Positions 1 to 7,635 of a stretch of DNA of 19,190 bases are shown here, piece by piece. The position numbers and the translations under genes are program-made. Each line of letters begins with the position of its first letter. The stretch's first letter is position 1. A model generated the notes under the pieces. It saw only the letters and a list, made by a program, of their open reading frames with translations, made no database searches and was not told where the DNA came from. This DNA comes from an uncultured Bacteroidales bacterium (lineage in GTDB: Bacteria > Bacteroidota > Bacteroidia > Bacteroidales > Paludibacteraceae). The DNA lies in NCBI GenBank assembly GCA_934725535.1, contig CAKVBV010000046.1, positions 1 through 19,190 of the forward strand. The letters are read 5' to 3'.

Positions 1-2
1 AG

Positions 3-971
3 AAGATAGAGATGCAACCGTTTACGGAAGCCGTCAAGGTGTCGGGGCGGTTGGCTACACCGGGCAACAAAGTGCGGTCTGTGGTGGCGGCTATGGACGG
101 TGTCATCAGTATGCAACGCACCCTCAACGAGGGAACAGTTGTACGCAAAGGCGAGGTGCTGGCGCATATCTCCGTGCGCGGTATGGCGGCGAGCGACCCC
201 GTGGAGACGGCGCGTATCCAATACGAGACCGCCCGCAAGGAGTACGACCGTGCGCAAAGGCTGACCGGCAGCCAAATCATTTCTGCACAGGAGATGGAGC
301 AGATAACCCTGCGCTACCAAAACACCAAGGCGCAGTACGAAGCCCTGCAGGACAAGAAAGCCGATGACGGTTGCATCGAGATACGCGCCCCGCAGGACGG
401 CTATGTGAGCGGACTGAACATCGCCAACGGCGACTATGTCGAGGCGGGGCAGGTGCTGCTCAGCGTGAGTCAGACGCAGCAACTGCTGCTGCAAGCGGAC
501 GTGCCGGAACGCTATTGGAACCGCTTGGGCAGCGTGCGCAGTGCCAATTTCGCACCCGCATACAGCGACACCACCTACCGTCTGGCGGATATGAACGGAC
601 GCCTGCTGTCGGTGGGCAGGACGGCGGACACGCAAACGGGCTACGTTCCTGTGGTGTTCGCTTTCGACAACAAGGCGGGCTTGGTCTCGGGTGCATATGC
701 CGATGTCTATCTGCTCTTGGCTGACCGTCAGGAAGCCCTGTCCGTACCCCTGTCGGCTATCACCGAGGAGCAGGGTGTCTATTCGGTCTATGTGCAACTG
801 GACGAGGACTGCTACATGAAGCGCGAGGTAACCCTCGGTCAGAGCAACGGCGAGCGCGTGTTGGTCAGGAGCGGTCTCCAATCGGGCGAGACGGTTGTTA
901 CCCGCGCCGCCCTGCAAGTGAAACTCGCCGGCAGTGCCACCGTGATACCCGGACACACGCATAACCATTAA
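3..971 (+). CDS. RND efflux periplasmic adaptor (HlyD/CusB-type), 5' truncated
   Basis: Membrane-fusion subunit that bridges an inner-membrane RND pump and an outer-membrane channel in the periplasm. The frame is open to the window edge, with codons for K-I-E before the first ATG at position 12, and the visible product lacks a signal sequence, so the true start lies upstream. Seen in order: a first half-lipoyl strand region (about residues 20-60 of the visible part), an alpha-helical hairpin rich in A, E, Q and R (about 65-120), the second lipoyl half with IRAPQDGYVSG (about 123-135), then beta-barrel and membrane-proximal domains ending in GETVVTRAALQVK. The C-terminus is His-rich (GHTHNH), which suits metal binding and the heavy-metal-type pump encoded at 4342. 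Three unrelated genes separate it from that pump. The family call is firm; the substrate is inferred. Confidence 0.88.
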   Translation, partial: KIEMQPFTEAVKVSGRLATPGNKVRSVVAAMDGVISMQRTLNEGTVVRKGEVLAHISVRGMAASDPVETARIQYETARKEYDRAQRLTGSQIISAQEMEQITLRYQNTKAQYEALQDKKADDGCIEIRAPQDGYVSGLNIANGDYVEAGQVLLSVSQTQQLLLQADVPERYWNRLGSVRSANFAPAYSDTTYRLADMNGRLLSVGRTADTQTGYVPVVFAFDNKAGLVSGAYADVYLLLADRQEALSVPLSAITEEQGVYSVYVQLDEDCYMKREVTLGQSNGERVLVRSGLQSGETVVTRAALQVKLAGSATVIPGHTHNH

Positions 972-987
972 AAAAGACCTCCCCTAA

Positions 988-1007
988 CCCCTCCTTCAGA
1001 GGAGGGG
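988..1007. repeat. CCCCTCC/GGAGGGG palindrome after the adaptor gene
   Basis: CCCCTCC (988-994) and GGAGGGG (1001-1007) form a perfect 7-bp stem around TTCAGA. No T-run follows, so it is more likely one of the REP-like palindromes common between Bacteroidales genes than a classic terminator, although it could stabilise or end the adaptor mRNA. Related C/T-rich palindromes sit at the ends of three other genes here (about 3540, 10079 and 14869). Confidence 0.6.
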
Positions 1008-1036
1008 AACTCAATATAATGGATATTCCGTAAAAT

Positions 1037-1087
1037 GGTGGTAAATTTCAGAAAGGTGGTAAATATGAGTTATTTTTCGTACCTTTG
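1037..1087 (+). promoter_or_regulatory. Fic gene promoter overlapped by double GGTGGTAAA motif
   Basis: TACCTTTG at 1080-1087 matches the Bacteroidetes -7 box TAnnTTTG, 43 bp before the Fic start. The -33 position, 20 bp upstream of that box, falls inside the second of two GGTGGTAAA motifs (1037-1045 and 1055-1063, 18 bp apart). A protein bound to these motifs would cover the promoter. The same double motif recurs right after the Fic stop codon (2201-2227). The encoded protein has a C-terminal winged helix, so autoregulation is a reasonable inference. Confidence 0.6.
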
Positions 1088-1129
1088 CACGCTGAATGAA
1101 TAATCGGTATTAACTTAAGAGCAAAGCAA

Positions 1130-2200
1130 ATGACAAAGATTGAACAAGCCATAGAGAAATGGCAGAGCCTGCAACCACTCAGCCACGACGATGAAATGCG
1201 GTTAAACCGCAAGTTTATGCTTGACTTTAACTACAACAGCAACCATATCGAGGGCAACACATTGACGTACGGACAGACGGAGATTCTTCTGCTGTTGGGG
1301 CGCGCCATTGGTGACGCGCCCATGAAGGACTTTGAGGAGATGAAAGCGCACAATGTGGGCTTGAATATGATGGAGATTGAGGCGCAGGACGCCAAGCCTC
1401 TTACCGAGACTTTCATCCGCCAACTCCACCAAACCCTTCTGCGGGAGGACTACACCGTCTATCGCGAGTTGCCCGGTGGCGTCCAAACCTCTTATACTGT
1501 CCATGCAGGCTGCTACAAGACCCGCCCGAACTCTGTTATCACGGTAACGGGCGAGCGTTTTGAGTACGCTTCGCCGGAGGAGACGCCTGCGCTTATGGCG
1601 GATTTGGTCGCTTGGTTCAATGCCGCAGAACACAGCGGGCAATACACGCCTGCCGAGTTAGCCGCATTGTTTCACTACCGCTATATCCGTATCCACCCCT
1701 TTGAGGACGGGAACGGGCGTATTGCGCGGCTTTTGGTGAACTATATACTCCTTCGCCAAGGCTACCCGATGGTCGTGGTGCTGAGTGCAAAGAAGCAATC
1801 GTACCTCAAGGCACTCGGCGCCGCCGACAAGAACGCAGGTGTCGTCCCCTCCGTAGGCGCACATGCCACCATCGATATGGTGCGTCCGTTTGTGGACTAT
1901 ATGGAGAAACTGATTATCGAGCAGGTGAATCTGGATATGGCTTTCCTGCAAAGCAATCCGCTGGAAACTTGGTGGTACAATGGCGAGTTGGTGCGTTTCC
2001 GCAGCGACAAGTCCATACGGCTGCTCCAACTGTTGCAAGCCGATGCACGCATTACTGTTGCCGAACTGGCTGCACAATTGGGTATCAACCCCTCAGCTGT
2101 TCAGAAACAAATATCTTCTTTGACCTCAAAAGGATATATTGAACGTAGCGGAAACCCCAAGCAATGGTTAGTACACATCTTTCCGACATCTGATAAATAA
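1130..2200 (+). CDS. Fic family AMP-transferase with C-terminal winged helix
   Basis: Cytoplasmic protein of 356 residues, predicted to transfer AMP from ATP to hydroxyl side chains of target proteins. The active-site loop HPFEDGNGRIAR is complete at residues 189-200, including His189 and both arginines. An N-terminal helix carries SNHIEGN (37-43), matching the inhibitory motif [S/T]xxxE[G/N] of Fic proteins that hold their own inhibitory helix at the N-terminus. Residues about 295-350 (RLLQLL...ITVAELAAQLGINPSAVQKQISSL) look like a winged helix-turn-helix, as in many stand-alone bacterial Fic proteins. The start follows GCAAAGCAA and a good promoter at 1080. It sits between the adaptor and the other efflux genes but has its own promoter and flanking repeats, suggesting it arrived as a unit. 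The target is unknown. Confidence 0.93.
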   Translation: MTKIEQAIEKWQSLQPLSHDDEMRLNRKFMLDFNYNSNHIEGNTLTYGQTEILLLLGRAIGDAPMKDFEEMKAHNVGLNMMEIEAQDAKPLTETFIRQLHQTLLREDYTVYRELPGGVQTSYTVHAGCYKTRPNSVITVTGERFEYASPEETPALMADLVAWFNAAEHSGQYTPAELAALFHYRYIRIHPFEDGNGRIARLLVNYILLRQGYPMVVVLSAKKQSYLKALGAADKNAGVVPSVGAHATIDMVRPFVDYMEKLIIEQVNLDMAFLQSNPLETWWYNGELVRFRSDKSIRLLQLLQADARITVAELAAQLGINPSAVQKQISSLTSKGYIERSGNPKQWLVHIFPTSDK

Positions 2201-2229
2201 GGTGGTAGATTTCCAAAAGGTGGTAAACA
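2201..2229. repeat. Downstream copy of the Fic-flanking double motif
   Basis: It begins at the base after the Fic stop codon. GGTGGTAGATTT (2201-2212) is followed 18 bp later by GGTGGTAAA (2219-2227). Aligned over 29 bp with 1037-1065 it matches at 25 positions, with the same orientation and spacing. It may be a second operator, or one end of the segment that carried the Fic gene in. Confidence 0.7.
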
Positions 2230-2247
2230 ATAGTATTAAAATAATTA

Positions 2248-2357
2248 TACATCTCCCTCGCCTCTTCCTCGTGTCAAACAGCATAGGATACGCAATGGAT
2301 GCGCAAGGGATAGGCAATTGATATAATGTTAATAAAATATAAATAAAGAATAAAAAA
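2248..2357. repeat. Drifting 11-bp tandem array upstream of the S41 gene
   Basis: The clearest units are GCATAGGATAC (2281), GCAATGGATGC (2292), GCAAGGGATAG (2303) and GCAATTGATAT (2314). The same 11-bp step continues into A-rich units AATGTTAATAA, AATATAAATAA and AGAATAAAAAA (2325-2357). Upstream, CCTCG recurs 11 bp apart at 2256 and 2267. Neighbouring units resemble each other more than distant ones. A REP-like palindrome follows at 2363. Confidence 0.55.
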
Positions 2358-2362
2358 ATTAC

Positions 2363-2403
2363 GGTTAATTTGTGACAATGCGGCGTAGCCGCCCGTTCAC
2401 AAA
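2363..2403. repeat. REP-like palindrome, copy 1 of 3
   Basis: TTTGTGA (2369-2375) pairs with TCACAAA (2397-2403), and inside it GCGGC (2380) pairs with GCCGC (2388) around GTA. Closely similar sequence occurs at 7480-7515 and 9122-9163, always between genes. It ends about 18 bp before the S41 start, so in RNA it would form a stem at the 5' end of that message. Confidence 0.75.
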
Positions 2404-2421
2404 AGACCCAATAACAATAGT

Positions 2422-3585
2422 ATGAAAAAGATTTCATTTAAGAGCATTTTCGTTATGGCAGCCTTGCTCACTGCCGGTATCACCGCCACTGCAGAGACGT
2501 ACATACAGCAGGACAGCATCACGCGGAACAAACAGGATTTTGCCTACCTTGCGGCGTACACCGAGGCAAACTATGCCGCATTCCCTGCGATTATGCAGGC
2601 GGGGTACGAGGCTCCCTATCAGGCGATGAAGGACTCTTTCGGGCTGAAAATCAGCAGCGGCGAGTGGGGCATACGGCAAGCCGCGTGCGAGTATGTCTAT
2701 TGGTTCAATGCGCAGTTCGACGCCCATTTCTATGTGGACGAGCACCTCTTCTGGCAGGTCTATAAACGCCGCGACACACCTGACTACCAGCAACTGATGA
2801 ACTATGCGCCGCAGGCGGTGTCGCAACGCGTGAACAAGAAGACATGGCTGCTGCGCATACCCTCATGCGCGGGGCAGAACCCCACCAACGAGTGGGTGTC
2901 GCAGGCGGTGGAATCGTTCCTGCAAAGCGGTTGCAAACACCTTATCATAGACTTGCGCGGCAACAGCGGTGGCAGCGATATGATATGGATGCCGCTTCTG
3001 CCTCTGCTCATCGACCATCAAGCCGCCGTACCCGAAACCTACTGGTTCCGCAACACCCACGCCAACCGCTACCACCCCGCTATGCAGGACGGGGCATTGG
3101 CTGTCATTTCCGACCACGACAACCCCGCACCCTCTTTCCTGCAGGTCGGCGCGGACGAGGGCGATGACGACGAAGATGAAGCCATTCCAGCACACGACGC
3201 ACGGATACATATCTCGTTTGTTATCGACCGCAAAACCGCCAGTTCGGCGGAGACTATCCTGCGCGTTGCGCAGAACTACACCGACCGCGAGCGATATACT
3301 ATCTATGGCAAGGAGAACAGCGCAGGTGCGTCCGAGACGGGCAACCTCTTCCCGTTCCATTTGCCCAACAGCCGCATACAAATCTTCTACCCGAACACGG
3401 TGTCATCGCTCTTCTTGCACGACGGACACCCGAGCAAAGCCTCCGGCATCGCACCCGACTTACGTATCGAACTGCCATACCCCGACACCCTGACCGATAA
3501 CATAGACAGTTGGGTACGATACATAACAGAACGCCCCGACTCCCCCAAAGGAGGGGCTTGCAAAGCGAACAAAAAGATAAAATGA
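2422..3585 (+). CDS. S41 family (C-terminal processing-type) serine peptidase, secreted
   Basis: 387 residues starting with a clear signal peptide (KK, hydrophobic stretch, cleavage likely after ATA-ETY near residue 25), so it acts outside the cytoplasm. Two S41 hallmarks are visible: the substrate-pocket segment LIIDLRGNSGGS (174-185) and the catalytic-serine segment KTASSAETIL (271-280, nucleophile probably Ser275). No PDZ domain is evident. An acidic insert GADEGDDDEDE lies at 243-253. The last residues (PDSPKGGACKANKKIK) are read from a C-rich palindrome of the intergenic type near 3540, so this tail is probably not part of the fold. The stop overlaps the next start as ATGA, implying translational coupling. 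The substrate is unknown. Confidence 0.88.
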   Translation: MKKISFKSIFVMAALLTAGITATAETYIQQDSITRNKQDFAYLAAYTEANYAAFPAIMQAGYEAPYQAMKDSFGLKISSGEWGIRQAACEYVYWFNAQFDAHFYVDEHLFWQVYKRRDTPDYQQLMNYAPQAVSQRVNKKTWLLRIPSCAGQNPTNEWVSQAVESFLQSGCKHLIIDLRGNSGGSDMIWMPLLPLLIDHQAAVPETYWFRNTHANRYHPAMQDGALAVISDHDNPAPSFLQVGADEGDDDEDEAIPAHDARIHISFVIDRKTASSAETILRVAQNYTDRERYTIYGKENSAGASETGNLFPFHLPNSRIQIFYPNTVSSLFLHDGHPSKASGIAPDLRIELPYPDTLTDNIDSWVRYITERPDSPKGGACKANKKIK

Positions 3586-4178
3586 TTATAATAGCCAAGA
3601 TTACAGCCCTTGCCTTGTTGGCGAACTTCTATGCGGTCTATTTCGGCAAGAAGGTCGCCCAACGCAGACAGGGCATACAGACCAACCAAATCGGTGTCGG
3701 CAGCAAACCCAAACGGGTGCTGCGGATAGAGCGGTTGATGGGTGCGGCGACGCTGTTGGTCGTGCCGGTGGAAGTAGTGAGCATCATTGTCTTCCCGCAA
3801 TGGACGCTGGTTCCGCAGTTGCGGGATTGCTCTGCCTTGCAATGGGCGGGACTGATAATCGCGGCATCGGGACTGGCGTTTTTCATCATCGCCGTGCTGA
3901 CCATGGCGGACAGTTGGCGGGCGGGCATACCCGAGAAAGACCGGACGCAACTGGTGCAAAGCGGTATCTACCGCATCAGCCGCAATCCCGCTTTCGTAGG
4001 GTTCGACCTGATGTATATCGGGCTGTTGCTGGCGTTTCCGAACCTGCTGCACTTGGTGTTCGCCCTCTTCCCCGTGGTAATGCTCCACTTGCAGATACTC
4101 CAAGAGGAAGCCTATTGCCGCGCCACCTTCGGCGCACCATATAAGGCGTATTGCAAGCGGGTAAGACGATACTTATAA
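3582..4178 (+). CDS. Isoprenylcysteine carboxyl methyltransferase-like membrane protein
   Basis: Integral membrane protein of about 198 residues in the ICMT/PEMT-like superfamily. The start is taken as the ATG at 3582 (MIIIAKITALALLANFY), which overlaps the S41 stop by four bases; an earlier in-frame ATG at 3510 would add 24 non-family residues inside the peptidase gene. At least four hydrophobic segments are visible. The C-terminal half has the family pattern: GIYRISRNPAFVGFDLMYIG, another membrane span, then an EEAYCRATFGAPYKAYCKRV segment resembling the S-adenosylmethionine-binding end of the fold. Bacterial relatives are often of unknown substrate. Tight coupling to the peptidase suggests joint action, perhaps on envelope proteins or lipids; that is inference. 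Confidence 0.82.
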   Translation: MIIIAKITALALLANFYAVYFGKKVAQRRQGIQTNQIGVGSKPKRVLRIERLMGAATLLVVPVEVVSIIVFPQWTLVPQLRDCSALQWAGLIIAASGLAFFIIAVLTMADSWRAGIPEKDRTQLVQSGIYRISRNPAFVGFDLMYIGLLLAFPNLLHLVFALFPVVMLHLQILQEEAYCRATFGAPYKAYCKRVRRYL

Positions 4179-4294
4179 TACGGCAAGAGTACGGTCAGGG
4201 TATTACGTGGTTAGCACAATGAACCGATTATCTACCGTGTATCTACCGTAAAAATACCGTAGTTGTCGGCGTGAGGTCGGCGTGCGCAGCACGC
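4179..4294. repeat. Drifting 11-bp tandem array ending in a hairpin
   Basis: Starting at the base after the stop codon, ten consecutive 11-bp units can be read: TACGGCAAGAG, TACGGTCAGGG, TATTACGTGGT, TAGCACAATGA, ACCGATTATCT, ACCGTGTATCT, ACCGTAAAAAT, ACCGTAGTTGT, CGGCGTGAGGT and CGGCGTGCGCA (4179-4288). The first four bases of each unit change stepwise in blocks (TACG, then ACCG, then CGGC). The array runs into a hairpin with arms GCGTGC (4280) and GCACGC (4289). An AT-rich stretch related to common Bacteroidales spacer repeats follows, then the pump gene. Confidence 0.65.
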
Positions 4295-4341
4295 AATTAT
4301 GAATGTTGAATGAATAATGATGAATTAAATATAGTAGCGAT

Positions 4342-7300
4342 ATGCTGAATAAAATTATCCGGTTTGCATTGCAGAACAGGCTTGCCATTGTGGTGGCGGC
4401 GTTGATTATCCTCTGTGCGGGCGTGTACAACGTGCGCGAGATGGACGTGGACGTGTTCCCCGACCTGAACGCCCCCACGGTGGTGGTGATGACCGAAGCC
4501 ACGGGCATGGCACCCGAGGAGGTGGAGCGATTGGTAACGTTCCCCATAGAGACGGCGGTGAACGGCGCGACCGATGTGCGGCGCGTGCGCTCGTCGTCCA
4601 CCACGGGTTTCTCGGTCGTGTGGGTGGAGTTCGACTGGGGTACGGACATCTACCGCGCCCGGCAGATAGTGAGCGAGAAACTCGCCACGGTGTCGGAGTC
4701 GCTGCCCGACTATGTGGGGCGACCTATACTGGGACCGCAGTCGTCTATCCTCGGCGAGGTGCTGATTATCGGTCTGACCGCCGACTCCGTGACCACGCAG
4801 GAGCAGTTGCGCACCCTTGCCGACTGGACGATACGTCCGCGGTTGCTCTCCACGGGCGGCGTGGCGCAGGTGGCGGTGATGGGCGGCGACATACGCGAAT
4901 ACCAGATACAGATTGACCCCAACCGTATGCGCACCTACCACGTGGCACTCGACGATCTGCTCGCTTCCGTGCGCGGTATGAACCAAAACGCTTCGGGCGG
5001 CGTACTCTACGAGTACGGTAACGAGTACATCATCCGCGGCGCACTCTCCACCAACGACCTCGACCTGCTCGGACAGGCTGCCGTACCCGCCACCGACGGC
5101 GGTACGGTGCGCTTGGAGCAGGTAGCTACGGTGGCTATCGGTGCCCAGACGCCTAAGTTGGGCGTGGCATCGGTCAAGGGCAAGCCCGCCGTACTGCTGA
5201 CCGTCACCAAGCAGCCGAACACCGGCACCATCGAACTGACGGAGCATCTGGACAAGGCGGTGGAGGAACTGAAAACGCAACTGCCCGCCGATGTGGTGGT
5301 TTCGACCGACATCTTCCGCCAGAAGAACTTCATCGACAGTTCTATCGGCAATATCAAGAAGTCGCTCTGGGAGGGGGCATTGTTTGTCATACTGGTGCTG
5401 TTCATATTCCTGCAGAACGGACGCACGACGCTTATCTCGCTCGTCTCGATACCTATGTCGCTACTGATAACGATACTCGTCATGCGCCTTTTTGGACTGA
5501 ATATCAATACAATGAGTATCGGCGGTATGGCGATAGCCATCGGCTCGTTGGTGGACGACGCGATAGTGGACGTGGAGAATGTGTATAAGCACCTGCGGCA
5601 GAACGCCCTGTTGCCACGGGAGAAGCGGCTGCCGGTGCGCGAGGTGGTGTTCAATGCATCGTATGAGGTACGTATGCCCGTTATCAACTCCACGTTTATC
5701 ATTGTGGTCAGTTTCGTGCCGCTGTTCCTCTTGTCGGGTATGGAGGGACGTATGCTCGCGCCGCTCGGCGTGGCGTTTATCGTGTCGCTGTTCGCCTCCA
5801 CATTAGTCGCACTGACGCTGACGCCCGTGCTGTGCTCCTACCTGCTCGGCACGGAGCGTGCTATGCGCCATGCCGACCGCGAACCGCGGCTGGTACAGGG
5901 CTTGCGCAAGGTATATACCCGTGCCTTGGAGGCTGCCTTGGTGCACAAGAAAGCGGTATTAGGCGTTACGTTCTCGCTCTTCGCCGCGGCGGCGGTAGGG
6001 TTCTGCTTCTTCGGACACAGTTTCCTGCCGGGCTTCAACGAGGGCTCTTTCACTATCAATGTAAGCACCCTGCCGGGCGTGTCGCTCGAGGAATCGGACG
6101 CCATAGGGCGCAAGGCGGAGGAGATACTGCTCTCGGTGCCCGAGATAAAGACCGTGGCTCGTAAGACGGGGCGTGCCGAACTGGACGAACACGCCTTGGG
6201 CGTGAACACCTCGGAGATAGAGGCGCCGTTTGTGCTCAAAGACCGCTCCAAAGAGGAGGTGATGGCGGAGATACGCCAAAAGATGAGTGTCCTCTCGGGC
6301 ATCAACTTGGAAATAGGGCAGCCTATCTCCCACCGTATTGATGCCATGTTGTCGGGTACGCAGTCGAACATCGCCATCAAGGTGTTTGGTACCGACCTCA
6401 ACAAGATGTACCAACTGGGCAATCAGATAAAGACGGCTATCGCCGGCGTGGATGGTGTGGCGGACTTGAACGTGGAGCAACAGGTGGAACGTCCGCAGTT
6501 GCTCATCACTCCGCGGCGCGATATGCTGGCGCGGTACGGCATCTCGCCTGCCGAGTTCGCCGAGCAGATAGATGTGCTGCTGGGCGGCAGCGTGGTGTCG
6601 CAGGTCTATGAGGGCAGCAAAGCCTTCGACCTCGTTGTGCGCCTCAACCCCGCCGAGCGTGCCACGATGGACGATATACGCGACATCTGTATCTCCACTG
6701 CCACGGCGGCTGTACCGCTCTCGTCGCTGGCGGACGTGCGCTCCGCTATGGGACCGAACACCATCAACCGCGAGAACGTGAGCCGTAAGTTGGTCGTCTC
6801 TGCCAATGTTACCAACGGCGACTTGCGCGGCGCGGTGAACGACATACAGCAGATTATCAGCGAACAAATCACGCTGCCCGAGGGCTACCATATCGAGTAC
6901 GGCGGTCAGTTCGAGAGCGAGGAGAAAGCGTCCCGCACGATTGCGCTGGCTACGATAGGGGCGCTGATAGTCATCTTCCTGCTGCTGTTTATGCAGTTCC
7001 GTGATATGCGTCAGGCGGTGGTGGTGCTGTGCAACCTGCCATTGGCGTTGATGGGCGGTGTGCTGGCAGTGGCGTTGGACGGCGGCGTACTGAGTATCCC
7101 CGCGCTGATTGGTTTCATCTCGCTCTTCGGTATCGCCACGCGCAACGGTATGTTGCTTATCGAGAGGTACAACGACCTCTCCCGCGAGGGACTGCCGCTG
7201 CATCAGCGCATTGTACAAGGTTCGGCGGACAGGCTGAACCCCATCCTAATGACCGCCCTCACCACTGCGCTGTCGCTTATCCCGCTGGCACTCGGCGGCG

Positions 7301-7443
7301 ACCTCCCCGGCAACGAGATACAAAGCCCGATGGCAAAGGTCATTCTCTTCGGACTCTTGTCCTCTACGTTGCTCAACGGCTTCATCATCCCTATCATGTA
7401 CTCCCTCGTAGAGAGCAAACACCCCCATACCGACAATAAATAA
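4342..7443 (+). CDS. cusA: CusA/CzcA-type heavy-metal RND efflux pump
   Basis: Inner-membrane proton-driven pump of 1033 residues, the normal size for the RND family. The N-terminus (IIRFALQNRLAIVV, then MDVDVFPDLNAPTV at 34-47 and GMAPEEVERLVTFPIE at 55-70) is typical of the heavy-metal-efflux branch. A second hydrophobic block starts near residue 340, and the fourth membrane helix has GGMAIAIGSLVDDAIVDVEN, where Asp405/Asp406 match the proton-relay aspartate of CusA. The second half repeats the architecture (GGQFESEEKASRTIALATIG, LPLALMGGVLAV, FGIATRNGMLLIERYND). The partner channel is at 7636 and the adaptor ends at 971. Cu/Ag versus Zn/Co/Cd specificity cannot be settled by reading alone. 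Confidence 0.93.
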   Translation: MLNKIIRFALQNRLAIVVAALIILCAGVYNVREMDVDVFPDLNAPTVVVMTEATGMAPEEVERLVTFPIETAVNGATDVRRVRSSSTTGFSVVWVEFDWGTDIYRARQIVSEKLATVSESLPDYVGRPILGPQSSILGEVLIIGLTADSVTTQEQLRTLADWTIRPRLLSTGGVAQVAVMGGDIREYQIQIDPNRMRTYHVALDDLLASVRGMNQNASGGVLYEYGNEYIIRGALSTNDLDLLGQAAVPATDGGTVRLEQVATVAIGAQTPKLGVASVKGKPAVLLTVTKQPNTGTIELTEHLDKAVEELKTQLPADVVVSTDIFRQKNFIDSSIGNIKKSLWEGALFVILVLFIFLQNGRTTLISLVSIPMSLLITILVMRLFGLNINTMSIGGMAIAIGSLVDDAIVDVENVYKHLRQNALLPREKRLPVREVVFNASYEVRMPVINSTFIIVVSFVPLFLLSGMEGRMLAPLGVAFIVSLFASTLVALTLTPVLCSYLLGTERAMRHADREPRLVQGLRKVYTRALEAALVHKKAVLGVTFSLFAAAAVGFCFFGHSFLPGFNEGSFTINVSTLPGVSLEESDAIGRKAEEILLSVPEIKTVARKTGRAELDEHALGVNTSEIEAPFVLKDRSKEEVMAEIRQKMSVLSGINLEIGQPISHRIDAMLSGTQSNIAIKVFGTDLNKMYQLGNQIKTAIAGVDGVADLNVEQQVERPQLLITPRRDMLARYGISPAEFAEQIDVLLGGSVVSQVYEGSKAFDLVVRLNPAERATMDDIRDICISTATAAVPLSSLADVRSAMGPNTINRENVSRKLVVSANVTNGDLRGAVNDIQQIISEQITLPEGYHIEYGGQFESEEKASRTIALATIGALIVIFLLLFMQFRDMRQAVVVLCNLPLALMGGVLAVALDGGVLSIPALIGFISLFGIATRNGMLLIERYNDLSREGLPLHQRIVQGSADRLNPILMTALTTALSLIPLALGGDLPGNEIQSPMAKVILFGLLSSTLLNGFIIPIMYSLVESKHPHTDNK

Positions 7444-7479
7444 TGTCCGTTCAGTATAACTCGCAAATATAGAATTTAT

Positions 7480-7515
7480 GGTTAATTTGTGGCAATACGG
7501 CGTAGCCGTCCGTTT
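7480..7515. repeat. REP-like palindrome, copy 2 of 3
   Basis: GGTTAATTTGTG is followed by GCAATACGGCGTAGCCG, matching 2363 and 9122. The central stem is CGGC-GTA-GCCG. The outer arms have decayed (TTTGTGG against TTTATAT), so only the inner hairpin remains. Confidence 0.7.
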
Positions 7516-7521
7516 ATATAA

Positions 7522-7580
7522 ACACCCTGGTAGCGCGGCGCGTGTTGCGGGTTCCCTGCAAGCAATGCGCAGTAGGGTGT
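7522..7580 (+). other. Possible structured leader element upstream of the TolC gene
   Basis: Three nested complementary pairs are visible: ACACCCT (7522-7528) with AGGGTGT (7574-7580), GCGC (7533) with GCGC (7567), and TTGC (7545) with GCAA (7558). It lies 55 bp before the TolC start. It could be an mRNA leader structure or another mobile palindrome. No known riboswitch class was recognised. Confidence 0.35.
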
Positions 7581-7635
7581 CATTTGCGCCGCAAGAAAGG
7601 TTTTGTAAGTTTTGGTTTATTAAATAGATACCGCT

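Noticed and set aside
3510..3581. Longer start for the methyltransferase-like protein
   Set aside because: The added residues overlap the peptidase in another frame and are not membrane-like; the ATGA overlap start fits the family.
4297..5280. Long frames on the - strand opposite the pump, adaptor and TolC genes
   Set aside because: Low-complexity His/Arg-rich translations mirroring GC-rich coding sequence on the + strand; no family features.
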